Assembly (NCBI GenBank): GCA_964016885.1
Contig: OZ024743.1
Coordinates: forward strand, 348,265,894 to 348,329,893
Direction: 5' to 3'
Length of the DNA stretch: 64,000 nt
From: Eledone cirrhosa
Lineage: Eukaryota; Mollusca; Cephalopoda; Octopoda; Eledonidae
Part shown: positions 51,690-63,450 of the stretch, in pieces
Layout of the letters: each line of letters begins with the position of its first letter
Numbering within the stretch: position 1 is the stretch's first letter
Translations under genes and position numbers: made by a program
Notes under the pieces: model-generated
The model's database searches: none
What the model saw: the letters and a program-made list of their open reading frames with translations, nothing else
What the model was told of the DNA's origin: nothing

Positions 51690-53452
51690 CAGAAACAAAA
51701 GAAAAAATAGATTAACTCGTGATATCGAAATGAATTCAACCAAAAGGAACTCTTCCACAACGAACACCACTGACATCACCACCACCACAATTGAAACTAA
51801 AATTAATAATAACAAAAATAATGATAACAACAACAGCAACGATGACATTAAGAAAACCACCCTGAGTTTTGCTAGAGTAGCAAAACAGTAAAAATAGTGC
51901 GAAGAATTTCAGGTAACTCAGGAGGAATTAGAAGAAACCCCAAAAATGGTAAAGAAAGATGGGTACAGGGTCAGCCCCCCCACCCCACCCCCACCCCCCA
52001 CACACGCACACCTAATAAAATGGAGCATCGGCGCCTATGCACCGTGTCTTATCGAACAATTAATATAAAATCGCGCCGAGTGGAACGGGCATCCGAGTCC
52101 CAAATCCAAAAAGCTTTGGGATATGTGTGGGCAAAAAAAACCCACATCAGACGTGGGCAGAAGTATGGAACCGTGGACGTGTTCTTTGAAACACCACAGG
52201 AGGCTAGAGAACACTCCATGGCCCCATTAAGAAGTGACGACTTCACACTCGTCCCAAGCTATTGTGGCCAGTAACTCGTAATGATCAGGGTGACCCACGT
52301 TCCACCGGCCATAGAAATTCCCTGGCTAATAGCTGCCGTCCTCGTCGGCATCGAAGCCAACACGAAAATAATAGCAATAGCAAAAGAAAAGCAGGAGAAC
52401 TGGTTCGGATCTGGGATGGAGTTCCTGATACAAGCGGACCAAAAAAGCATTGAGGAGATCCCAGAGGTAACAGACCTCACTGACGGCAGCCACCTCACCG
52501 TAATTGTCGAGGGCAGAAGACCTAGGTGTGTCGTTTGTGGTGAAGGAACCCACCGAAGGGCTTTCTGCCCCCAGGCTAAAAGGTTGAGGCCACCTCTTCT
52601 ACCCACCGCAGTGACTCAACCATCAACACCACCAGCAGCAGAGATGGCAGCAACAACTGTAGCAGCAACAACAGAAGCAACTGCAACAGCAACAACCCCA
52701 GCAACAGTAGCAAAACCAACTCCACCACCACCACCCAACGCGCCAGAACTAGCACCATCTCCTACACCATCCACCACTCCACAACCAAAACTAACGCCTG
52801 TGGAGGATGTTCCACTCCCTGACCTATCACAACTGGAGACAGATTGTGAAGACGAGGTGTGGGAACCGGTATCAGGAAAAAAGAAAAAAAGGAACCAAAA
52901 AGGAAAAAAATTCTCTTCCTTCTCCCTCCAAAAACAAAATACAGAGGGAAACAAATAAACTATCAAACAAAAAAGTTAGGACATATATGCCACCATCCAC
53001 ACAGGCATCACCAACCCCATCACCACAAACACCAACACCATCACCATCATTAACCCCAAAGCCACCATCACCTACACCACAAAAGTCACCAAAAAGCGAA
53101 ACAGAAACAAACCCACAACAAACACAAACAAAACAAAACAACCAAAACGATACACACTACGCAGCATTAAATTAACACCAACAACCTATTATTACACTAC
53201 ATCCAACACAACACCAACATCACAGAAAAAGACTACACAATAACCCAAAAGTTCACACCTCCTCCACACATACAAATCACTCGCATCACACAGAAAACGT
53301 ACATGACACTAAAACAAAAATTCCCCAAAGACATCGGAGACTTCCGACAAGCACTCTCCAGGAGGATTTATAAGGACATCCTTCCTGAGGAGGCCACAAG
53401 CAGTGAAAATGATGCAGAAACCGTCCTTCCTCTACGAGAAGTAAGGTAAGTG
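51690..53452 (+). pseudogene. Copy D ORF1
   Basis: Thr-rich and Asn-rich N-terminal parts are broken by shifts. The C-run that splits ORF1 in copy C is expanded here (CCCCCCCACCCC..., 51975-52000). The core frame 51897-52958 has one in-frame TAA at 52272, replacing Arg. The zinc knuckle is intact (CVVCGEGTHRRAFC, near 52531-52572). The C-terminal module reads TLKQKFPKDIGDFRQALSRR before the stop at about 53450, 34 bases upstream of ORF2. Confidence 0.75.
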
Positions 53453-53483
53453 GTCTTTCCCATCTTTTCCACTCCATTTCAAC

Positions 53484-56400
53484 ATGACCTCACTCAGAAT
53501 AGGCAGCATAAATGCGCGTGACTTCGGGTCGTCATGGAAGCAAGGCCACCTGCTCAACGACCTCACGTCACTAAACATAGATGTAGTGGCCATCAACGAG
53601 ACCAGAATCTCCGAAGCACGGGCCTTCGCACCGATCTTCGGCGGCTACGATGTGTACGCATCTCCCAGCCGTCCGGATCGGGGGGAGGAGTTGCTGTGCT
53701 TTTTCGGAGAGGTTTGGATCTTGCCATACGGGCCATCTTCCTGGACCCAGAAGGTATGTTGGTGGTGCTGGACGTGACAAGCAGAGACGGGCAAGCTTTC
53801 AGGCTAGTAGCCGTCTATGCCACGACAGGAGCAGGGCGGCTTGATTTCTTCCAGCGTCTGGAAACCTTTCTTGGAACATCCCGCACTTTAGTGTTAGTGG
53901 GCGACTGGAACGGGATCTTAGATGCACGCTGGGACTGTGTGGGATTAGCGGATAGGGGAGGAGGTTGCAAGAGTCTCACCAACCTGCTCAGGCGTTTTGA
54001 ACTGTCTGAGAGGTACCGATTGGATTTCCCGAATGTGCCAATGTGGACTTAGACAAATTGCATAGGGTCATCCAGTTCATATCTAGGTAGAGTATTTTGT
54101 AGGGAAATGTATAGGTCTAGCATAGGCTGTCCACAATTCAAGATAGTCAGCTACACGGACCACAAATTCGATATATGTGTGCTTGAATTAGATAGGCTTC
54201 ATAGACGAAGACCCGGCTACTGGAAGCTAAACGCGTCCTTACCAGCGCGCAAGGCCTACAGAGACCGGATTAGCGAACTAGTTAAGCGGGCGTTGACGGG
54301 GGCCATCGTCAACAACATGTGGTGGTTTGCTCTGAAAAGAGCAATTAGAATAGAGTCCATTAGGTTAAGTAAGGCTTTAGCAATAGAGAAAAATAGAGCA
54401 GAAGGAGAATTAGTTAGAACATTAGACGAGGCGCTTAGCAAAGGCCTCGCGACCGACGTACTTGCGGCGAAATTGGCCCTTGACCAATTCTTCAAATGCA
54501 AAGCACGAAGGCTGTGTTGTCAGAGATAGGGTGCGTGCTCTCAGACACGAGGGGACGAAAGCTGTTCAATGGGCCCGAGTGCCGGAGGCGCGTCGTGGCA
54601 ACAAAGCCACGATACGGTCTTTGGTGAACCACGACAGGCGCATGCTACTCGGTCCCGGGAAAATGTGTGAACCTTTTCAGCGACACGTCGAACAGCTGCG
54701 GGCCGGATCGAGGGATGGACTTTAGTGTCTACCTCGACGGACTGCCGAGGCTCTCGGCCACAGAGGCGGAGTGTTGCAAAAAGCCAATAACAGCCGCTGA
54801 AGTACGGGAAGCAATGACTGGCTGCACAAGGGGTAAATCGCCTGGTTTGGATGGTCTGCTCTATGAACTTTACGTACAAATGCCAGACTTGTTCGGAGGC
54901 CTCTTGGCGGACGTCTACTGCAACTGGCAACAGAACGGGAGAATTCCGAGTTCTGTGAGCCGAGGAGTGGTGTCGCTGCTGAGAAATGATCCGAACAATG
55001 GGGATAACATAGATAATTTTAGGCCCATATCTCTGCTAAACACAGAGTTCAAGATTTTGGCCAAGGTGCTAGCAAAGAGGTTGGCCCTTGTCGTTGGTGG
55101 TCTGGTGGGAGAGTCGCAGACATGCGCCATTCCCGACAGATCCATCCACGACAACCTCCACCTCATGCGATACATCGTAGAGAAGGTAGCTAGGGAACCT
55201 GGCACGGGTGGGTCCTTGATCAATTTAGATCAGTCGAAATATATCGATAGGGTCGACCATCGCTAACTAGCGGCAGACCTGAGGGCGGCTGGCTTTGGGC
55301 CCGTCGTCAGAGGCAGGATCGCTGCCATTATCAGCGCCATCTGCTCTGTGGTGAGAGTGAACGGTCACCTTTCGGAACAGTTCAACATCATGCGTTCAGT
55401 CCACCAAGGATGTCCACTCTCGTCCCTCTTGTATGTACTGACTCTCGAGCTATATCTGTACAAACTGGAGACGTTGAGGGGGATCCCGCGCGAACTAGGA
55501 TGCGGAAGATCCGTGTCAGCATATGTGGACGATGTCACCGTAGTTGTGTCGAACGCCAAACACATCGTGGCGATCTGCACTACATTAAGAGAATACGAAG
55601 CTGTGACAAGAGCAATGATCATCCAGGAAAAGTCAGTGGGCCTGCAGCTCGGCACCTCGAGGGGCAGGTCCATGCCGTCCAACAGCGTCGTCCGGCGCTG
55701 GACGGACGGACCAGTTAAATTGTTAGGTTTCTGGTTCGGTCCGGACCTCCAAACGGACAAAAACTGGGACGAGGTGACGAGCATGGTGGCTTCTTTCACC
55801 CAGAAATGGGCGGAGAGGAAGCTATCCCTGAAAAGTCGAGTGAAGGTGGCTAACGCGTACTTCGCGTCAGTCATGTACTACCGCCTGACCGTCATACCTT
55901 GTCCTAAGCGCCACCAGAGTGCGCTGGAGAGTTTGTTCTTTCGCTTTTTGTGGAAGGGACGCCTCGATGGTCAGGCTTCGATGGTCCATCTGCTGTCAAC
56001 ACCCACTACGTGGATGGCTGGGTATGCCGTGGCTGATGATGCGCAGACAAGTGCTCAGGCTACGACATCTCCACCTCTTCCTAGACGGTGATCAGGTGTG
56101 GTCACCGTTTGCTAGACGCGTCTTTCCCCAGCTCGTTTCCTTGCCGGAGCTGCACGCCTGGGTCAAGCAAAGACCGAGAGGGAGTGCTTGGAGACTGGAA
56201 TGTCTTCAGGCGCTCACAGCCCTCGACCAATCGGGCAATGTGATCGTTGGAAACTCCACCTTGGTGTTCTATAGAGGATTAGTGGAGGGGAAGAGCGACG
56301 ACATACTTGAGAAAACTCTAGGCGTCGACGAAAATCAACTATCCAATCTCTTTGGAAGAACTTTCGGTCCGGGGCCTATGGACAACTTCCAGAAATCCCT

Positions 56401-56888
56401 GGCCTGGCAGTGCTACCGAGGAGCTTTGCCAGTTCGGGATAAACTCTACAGGCATGGAGGTGCCGTAAGCCGGGCATGTTCGAGATGCGCGCAGGGCGAG
56501 GAAACCGTCCTGCATGCACTCGTCCAGTGTCCGAGCATTGCTGACTTGTGGATTTATGTCGAACACCTGCTGTCGCGTGTAGAACGGATCCGACTATCAA
56601 CTGAGTCCATCGTGAGGATTGCCCCGTTCTTTTCCTTTAGCCAGGAAGGGCAGGCATTTTTTATCTGTCTGGTGGCCATGGCGAAAGAGATAGTATGGTG
56701 GACACGTTTGAAAGGGCTGAAGACGAGCACTTACCTCTTCGGTGATGCCTTGATTAACTTTTTCCAATTTCATTTGAAAAGGAAAACAGGTTAGAAAAGG
56801 AGGTGCTCTCTTACCAGATTTTTGTTGAAAGATGGGTGAGAGAGGCAAGAATGGCCCGAGTGAGTGGATCTACTCTGAGTATATGCCT
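53484..56888 (+). pseudogene. Copy D ORF2, multiple lesions
   Basis: ATG 53484. A frameshift near 53675 is followed by open endonuclease to TAG 54050 (replacing Trp). YTDHKF is retained but followed by D instead of V. A +1 insertion near 54495, a small deletion near 54695, and a stop at 55264 right after motif A (INLDQSKYIDRVDH, altered) follow. The catalytic box reads YVDD (near 55523) rather than YADD. A frameshift near 55970 and loss of the last frame near 56790 complete the damage. The CCHC (CSRCAQGEETVLHALVQC) is at about 56479-56530. Confidence 0.8.
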
Positions 56889-57193
56889 GTAAACTGAAGG
56901 TGGAAAACTGGGAGAGGACAATTGCCCTGGTGGTCAGGGTCACCGTGGCTTTCTTTAATGGGCTTTCTCCACAATGGCCCTCGGAAGTCTTCCCCCTATT
57001 GGGGAATTTTTCATTGTTCTATTATTTCATCCTCTGTTTTTTTTTGTTTTTTACACGCAGAAATTCCAATTTGTACCGTCCAGTATTGCCCTGTACTGTC
57101 CTTAATGTCTACTTTGTGCAAATCCTAGTGGTTAATAAAGAAAGCAATATTATTATCATTATTATTATGTAATATTAATATTATTATCATAAT
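56889..57193 (+). terminator. Copy D 3' UTR, hairpin, poly(A) signal and impure (ATT)n
   Basis: CCCC-TATT-GGGG at 56993-57004; AATAAA at 57134-57139; an interrupted ATT/ATC array at 57148-57193 that also flanks copy E. Confidence 0.75.
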
Positions 57194-57379
57194 TGGCGAC
57201 AGACATGTGAAGAGGTGTAATCGTGAACTCCAGTGAGTTTTATTTTTAAGTTGTATAAATCATTATTTGTTGAATATGGAGCTTTGGCACAAATATTTGA
57301 GCTATATTCTTTTTTACTTTCACGCCTACAAACGTTAAAATAGTCGTGGAGATACGCCCCTTTTCTAGCCAGCTGCCAG

Positions 57380-58898
57380 GTGTTAGCAACTCTATGGTCG
57401 AAATTAACGTCTTCGACTCCATCACCAGCAAACTCATCCGTGTTTTACGTACCACCACTACAGACTCCAAGACCAGCGTCACCAATGACACCAGCAAAAG
57501 CAACAAAAACAGCTAATGCAACAACGGCAACGACGACAACAACAATAACAACAACTTCAGCAACCGAAACAACAACGATGACGGTGGCAACATCAACAAA
57601 AGAAACGGCAACCACAACAAAAACTGAAACAGCAACAACTGCAGCAACATCAACAGCAATAACAGCAATAGAAACAAGGACAATGATAACAACAGCAGCA
57701 GCAGCAGCAACGACAACTAGAGCAACACCAAGGGCAACTACCACAATAATATCAACAATAACAAAATCACCTAGCTACAGTTGATGTGGACATCACTAAG
57801 AGAAATGAATGTTTGTGTCAGGCAGCCAAACTAGTAAAAATGGATAACATCTGGACCAACATACATGCTCTGATCGATGTGATGGCGGCTAGGGAGAACA
57901 ATTTTGACTTATATATGCATTGGACTTAAGTCCAAAAAGACGGAGCTGCCCCAACCATCTCAGGTGGAGGAAGTTCTGAAGAGCTTAATATCAGGCATTC
58001 AAGACGAGGCAAGGAGTATGGAATTTGGGAGTATCTCGGTCCTCTACAATAGTGAAACACTTTCTAAAATATTACACTGTCGTCCCCTGAAAAACGGACT
58101 AGCTTATTTTGTTTCCCTCTCATATGGGACGAAGAACAATCAAAATCCGTATTACTGGGATCCCGCCAGATATTCACGTCTGCTGGATCCTGGCATGCAT
58201 AATGTTAGGGGGAAGCGAAACGCGACCCAGGGGAAAGAGAACCCGGAAGGTGAACTGCTCTGGGATCAGTCTGGAGAACTATTTCCAGATCAAACTAAAG
58301 AAGATTGAAAACTCCGAGACCTAATTCACATTCCGGGTGGCGTTGAACTCAAAGACATATGTGAGGGCACGAGGCCCCGCTGTCAATTTTGCAGGATATG
58401 TACACCTAAGGGCATTTTGTCATCAACAAAATAAAGGGAACCGCAGTGTCCCTTGCTGTCAACATCGAACCTCAAAAGCAATAAAAACAGCAACAGCAGC
58501 ACCTGCGACACGTAAAACACCAACAGCAGCTCCAGCAACTACATGAACAACACTAGCAACTGAACCATAGCCACCAATAACAATAAACTACAACAAAACC
58601 ACACAAGGTGCACATCAAACAAGCTCTCCCTCATCTCCTCTCTCGCTTTCTTGCCAATCCCTCACCCCTCTCCCTCTATCCCCCCCTCTCTCTCCGTATC
58701 TCTCCTTCTCTATGTCCTCTGAACTCAATAACGCACACAAACACCCAAACAAACACAAACACACCCCCGCTAACATTCAAACATATGGAAGGACCTCCTC
58801 ATCTCAAACTGCGTAAGAGAGAGGACTCCTAAAGACAAATACACAAAAATGAAAGCACAAGACGAACACATCTAGCATCATACACACACACGCACTAA

Positions 58899-58969
<71 letters not shown>

Positions 58970-59490
58970 TACACACATACACACACGCACACACATACAT
59001 ACACACACATACTCACCAGAAAACGCAGACGTCATACACACAACAAACCCAGACATCCAAAACAAATCAAACTACACCAACACCAGCACCATATCCACAA
59101 ACACTACCAATGCTACCACTAGCAGAACAAAATAAACGAAATCACGCACAAAAATAGAAAGAGAAAAACAGTGCATACAGAAAATCTCTTGCTAGTAATA
59201 TTGGTCAACGAAGAACTAATGGCCCTCATAGCAGGAAGTAAAGAGATTAAGAAAGATTTTTTGGCGCAAGCACATTTCACGTGCCTGAATTTCAAATGAG
59301 AGAATGGTTACTGCTGGTTTCTTACAAAGGCATTAGGGAAAGATTTCCAGCTGTCGTGGGGATTCTTAATATTAGAAGCAGCAGTAAGATATAAAAGGGG
59401 TTACCAAAAGAAATCACAGCAAATATGGAGATCGAACTACCCACTCTCCATCAGCATTCGGAGAGTAGCCCTTTTTTTTCTCTTGACTAA
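57380..59490 (+). pseudogene. Copy E ORF1, decayed
   Basis: The start is followed by a CAA-rich tract (57500-57770) that reads as Asn/Ser in one frame and Thr/Ala in another. The core appears as SLISGIQDEARSMEFGSISVLY, then a shift to SHMGRRTIKIRITGIPPDIHV (58115). Only the last part of the knuckle is recognisable (GYVHLRAFC near 58400), without the first two Cys. The C-terminal module remnant is at 59205-59330. Numerous stops are present. Confidence 0.6.
58895..58962. repeat. (CA)n microsatellite
   Basis: About 33 CA units in the CA-rich linker of copy E. Confidence 0.95.
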
Positions 59491-59494
59491 CTCG

Positions 59495-60716
59495 CCGACA
59501 TTTCTATTATAAGAGTAAATGGCATGAATGTTCGTGATCTAGAGTCTATTTAAAAGCAAGTTCCTTTGCTGAACGACTTCAGTTCAATAGATATGGATGT
59601 GATTGCCGTCAGCGAGGCCTTGATTTTTGACACATGTGCACTAGCAACCATTTGTAACGACTATGAGGTCTTTGTATCTCATAGTCAGCCCATAATGGGC
59701 TTAGAGGAATATGAAAGATTGACGGGAGAATATAGCAACCCGGAAAGGTCGTAGGGTTTATAGCTCGGCACCTGAAGAGAGGAATCCATGCCCTTCAACT
59801 GCGTCTTCTGACATTGGTTGGACGGAGCGTGGAAATTACATAGGGTCTAGTTTGTGGCAAACCTCCAGGTAAATAATTGGAACGAGGTAGCGAACATTAT
59901 AACTTCTCTCACCTAGAAGCGGGCTGAGGGGTTGCTATCATTCAAAGGTCAATCATATATTACCGCCTGACTGTGGTGCCTTGCCCTCGTTCGCGTTTGC
60001 AAATTTGGAGCGTCTGCTCTTCAACGTCTTGTGGACGGGTCATCTGCTTCGAGACCCTAATAACCGGAGAGCCAAACATGCCGTGCCTGGTGATGCGCAA
60101 CCATACGCTGAGCCTGCGGCATCTTCAAATATTCCTAAACGGTAAACAGGTGGGGTTACAGATTATGAGACGTCCTTTTGACTGAGCTGCAGTCGTGGTT
60201 CAAGCGACCATAGAGACTGGGCACCTGGTATCTGGAATGTTGCCTGGCGCTTACTGACCTCTACCAGGAGGTAAATGCGTTCAGTGGAATTCCACTCAGG
60301 ATTTCTGTTGAGGATAAGGGGTGGGCAAATTCGACCACACTGTACTATGGACAACTTACAGTAATCCCTTGATTGGCAGTGATACAAGGGGACACTTCCG
60401 GCTCGAGATAAAGTCTACTGGCACGGAAGTGCGGTCAAACTGACCTGTCTCAGATTCGCGACGAGCGACAAAAGCGTTTTGCATGCGTGAATTACTGTCT
60501 TGTGGAGCTCTATCGAACAGCGATTATCGCGTATAGGACGTATCCGGCTATTGACCGAGTTAATCGTAAAGATCGTCCCACGACCTTGTTTTGGCTCGGA
60601 AGGGTACATAGTTTTGCTCTTTTTGATAACTGTAGCGAAGGATGTTGTATAGTGGACGCGGCTGAAATTTATTTCCTTTCCCCGAAATTTGTTGGTCTTT
60701 TGCCTAAATAACAATC
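59495..60716 (+). pseudogene. Copy E ORF2, mostly deleted
   Basis: The start region (LLNDFSSIDMDVIAVSEA at 59566-59630) is endonuclease. At about 59700 it jumps to YERLTGE, a part of the RT thumb near 48570 in copy C, so about 2 kb is missing, including all catalytic RT motifs. C-terminal remnants follow: TELQSW (60185) and TYPAIDRVNRKDRPTT (60540). Stops occur throughout. Confidence 0.65.
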
Positions 60717-60727
60717 CATTATTATTG

Positions 60728-60950
60728 CTAAATTGGCAGAAGCATTGGCACAGCGAACAACAAACTTTGCAGCATAGAGTAACGACCTTTTACGTTCTAA
60801 TTTCAAATACCGCTGAAGTTAGCTTTGTCTTTCCTCCTTAAGGAATTGGTGAAATAATGTACCAGTAATGAACTGGAGTTAAGTTAATTGACTTCCCCCT
60901 TCCATTCAAATTGATGGCCTCGTTCCAAAAGTAGAAACAATTATTATTGT
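60728..60950 (+). repeat. tRNA-derived SINE, worn
   Basis: AAATTGGCAGAAGCATTGGC (head), TTCTAATTTCAAATACCGC (eroded B-box), GTACCAGTAATGAACTGG (body), an ATTGACTTCCCCC block, and GTAGAAACAATTATTATTG (tail). Confidence 0.8.
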
Positions 60951-61480
60951 TTATATTGTTGTCTCTTTTAGAAGGAAATTAACATTTCCTTCTAAAAACA
61001 AAAATATTTATAAAAGCGGAATTTAGTCAATAATAAAGGTGTGACGGCTGTGCTTGACGATTGGCACATATTCTGATATCAGAGTGAAACGTTGAAAATT
61101 AGACAAAACTGAGAAATTTTATAAAAATTCAATCCAAGTTATTTTTTTTTTTTTTCATTGCGATTTTTAATCGATGTTTGTTCTCGGCACATGTTATATT
61201 ATGGCTTTGCATATTTACAATCAAGCTTATTCAGCACATTTTTAGTAATTTTAATTGAGAGCAGCAGATGGCCCCGAAGAGACGAGAGATATTAGACAGC
61301 TAATCAACACTGCTTTTGTTTTAATTTGTTGTCAATGGAGCTGTAAATATTTAACACATATCGAAGTATTTATTTCATCGTGTACGCAATATGAGCATTA
61401 TATACAGATCTGAGTTCGAATTATCTATTGTGTTACTTATAGTCCAACATTGTTTTGGTCTCAACTGATCTCAACAAAGT
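60951..61480. other. AT-rich interval without a gene
   Basis: A small inverted pair AGAAGGAAATTAACATTTCCTTCT lies at 60969-60993. Nothing else is recognised. Confidence 0.6.
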
Positions 61481-61489
61481 CTAACGGTA

Positions 61490-62600
61490 CTATCGGTGTA
61501 AAAGTCTATGCTTTGATCGCATTGTCGTATTGAATGCGGTATATAACATATGTTTGCTGGGACATATCTGTGTCGCGAATGGGGAAACACCCGATTGTTC
61601 ATTAGCTATTGTTGTTCCTTGGTCGTTTTTTGATAGGTGTTCTCGTAGAGAAAGGCCTAAGTGGGATAACTGTATGTCTAGTCCGTCTTTGTGGATGGCT
61701 CTGCGGATTGCTGGATTATATTTTTTACTGTAGTGTGGTAGTTTTAGAACGCAGGTGCTGGAGGGCGGCCAATTTCTCTGGCAATTCAAGGCCTCTAATA
61801 CGACTCAAGTTGGGTATCCATTGAATTTTAGTACTTCCTAGAAATGTGTTGTATACGTGACTTGGTCCTCCACCTTGCTGCATATGTTCCGGTTACATGT
61901 GACTTTATTCCTCAAGTATCCGGTTTTAGCATCGAGGAGGAGGACTAATTTATAATAAACAAACAGGTCTTTGTACGTAGCTTTTCTGTTGAAGTTGGTG
62001 TCTATATTACTTTCTTCCATCACTCTAAGCTGGAAGTCGAGTAGGGACAGGAATCCAGTGTTGCCAGGGTATTCTACGCCGAACCGTATATTATCGTCCA
62101 CGGTCGCGAACGTCGTGGATATATTGGAGGCCTCTTCACGGGAGGACGTGAGGATAAGAGTGTCATTTATGTACCTGGTGAAGAAGGCACATTTGTAGCA
62201 GGTTTTGAGCGCGTGATGTTTCAGCTGGTTCACGTAGGTGATGGCCAGTAGTCCTGTTGGGCTGGGACCCATGGGTAGACCTGTTGTCTGTTTGTAGGTG
62301 TGGTGATGGAATGTAAAGAAGGCGTTGTCAACAATAATAGATATAATAGATAGGATTCGGTGTATATCGGAAGCGGTGGGTTTGAAGCAGTATATGGCTT
62401 TACTGCTAGGTGGGCGTGTTCTGATGTGTAGTGGTGGTCAACATCAAGACTAAATCTGTATTTATTATGTGTAAGTTGTGCAGTTGTTAGATGGTGTAGA
62501 CAATATATGACCTCATCGATGATGCTGACATGTCCGGGAAAGGGGGAAAGTGTACGCCTAAGAGAGAAGGCAGGGAATTGTGTACAGGGACCTTTCTATG
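61490..62600 (-). pseudogene. Second Penelope-like element fragment (RT)
   Basis: Minus strand: TTGLPMGPSPTGLLAITYVNQ, then RYIND at 62176-62162 where related elements have YxDD, then FLDFQL-like and a C-terminal part to 61838. Past a stop, a further frame (61789-61490) includes HYSKKYNPAIRRA...GLDIQLSH, the usual linker before the nuclease. No GIY-YIG core can be identified. It is a different lineage from the 32.5-34.4 kb element, judged by unrelated local sequence, and is inactive. Confidence 0.65.
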
Positions 62601-63263
62601 ATAGAGAAACTGTGTATATCTACATAAACATATTTATCATAATCTATTACTTGATTATAGTTTAAACAATGTCTTTAACATACCGACAAAATAGCTCATG
62701 AATGTTCATATTGAGCATTAATATATAAGTTGTGCAATCCACAGACTTACTATCCTTAATACACTCATAAATTCTGCCTAGACAATTTCATAGGTATTTC
62801 CTGGCTCGACGAATGAAATGTTAAAGACCCTTCCTCAAGGAGACACTCAGTGGGATAGAAACGGCGACCTTGTTATTACGAAGTAAACTTCTAAACTAAT
62901 AAGATATGGCAGCGTCTACGATACGATATAAAGAAAATGATGTATATAAATGAAAAGACGAAATACAGCATTAATAGAAACTCTAATTTGGTTAACAACA
63001 ATCTCTACAAAAGATAAAGAATGAACAACAGCAACGACAATGTAGCAACAATAACACGAACAACAGAATGAAATAGGAAACGGTGGTGACGAAGGTGAGA
63101 ATGATATGGTGGAGATGCAAAATCAAATAAATGTCTAAGCCCTGTTTGCCAAAGTTAACAAAATACTCATCCCTCCTTAGTTCCCCCCTCTCTCTCTCAC
63201 ACACTATAAACATACCTACATACACTCACATAGATTTGCAACCCCCATCCCTATATACATATA
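62601..63263. other. AT-rich interval without a gene
   Basis: No supported feature. A sequence near 62820-62850 (minus: TTGAGGAAGGGTCTTTAACA) faintly resembles the Penelope-associated ribozyme core but lacks pairing. Confidence 0.5.
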
Positions 63264-63301
63264 TATATTTTTTTAATTTATTTTTTAAATTTATTTATTT
63301 A

Positions 63302-63381
<80 letters not shown>

Positions 63382-63403
63382 TTTATATATATATATTTAT
63401 ATT

Positions 63404-63447
<44 letters not shown>
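63264..63447. repeat. (TTTA)n and (TA)n compound microsatellite
   Basis: TTTA-rich sequence (63285-63312) leads into long TA arrays (63313-63375 and 63412-63447). Confidence 0.95.

Positions 63448-63450
<3 letters not shown>

Larger units (their letters stand above)
51505..57150 (+). mobile_element. Tx1-like non-LTR retrotransposon, copy D (5'-truncated)
   Basis: Homology to copy C starts at CACCGACACCACC (44508 equivalent), so the 5' UTR and ORF1 start are missing. It carries both ORFs with many lesions and an intact 3' end (AATAAA 57134-57139) followed by an impure ATT array. Confidence 0.85.
57195..60716 (+). mobile_element. Tx1-like LINE, copy E (old, internally deleted)
   Basis: It starts GGCGACAGACATGTG directly after the ATT-rich tail of copy D. 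ORF1 remnants match copy A best (SHMGRRTIKIRITGIPP; NEELMALIAGSKEI). A CA-rich linker holds a long (CA)n. ORF2 has lost most of the endonuclease and RT. No clear 3' UTR hairpin survives; coding homology ends near 60710, where a SINE follows. Confidence 0.7.

Noticed and set aside
4478..57000. Bacterial or viral origin of the RT genes
   Set aside because: APE-RT and RT-RLE architectures, CCHC ORF1 proteins, AATAAA signals and SINEs are those of animal LINEs.
62815..62850. Hammerhead core near the second Penelope-like element
   Set aside because: The sequence only loosely resembles the 32.58 kb core; no stem II pairing and no GAAAC after it.
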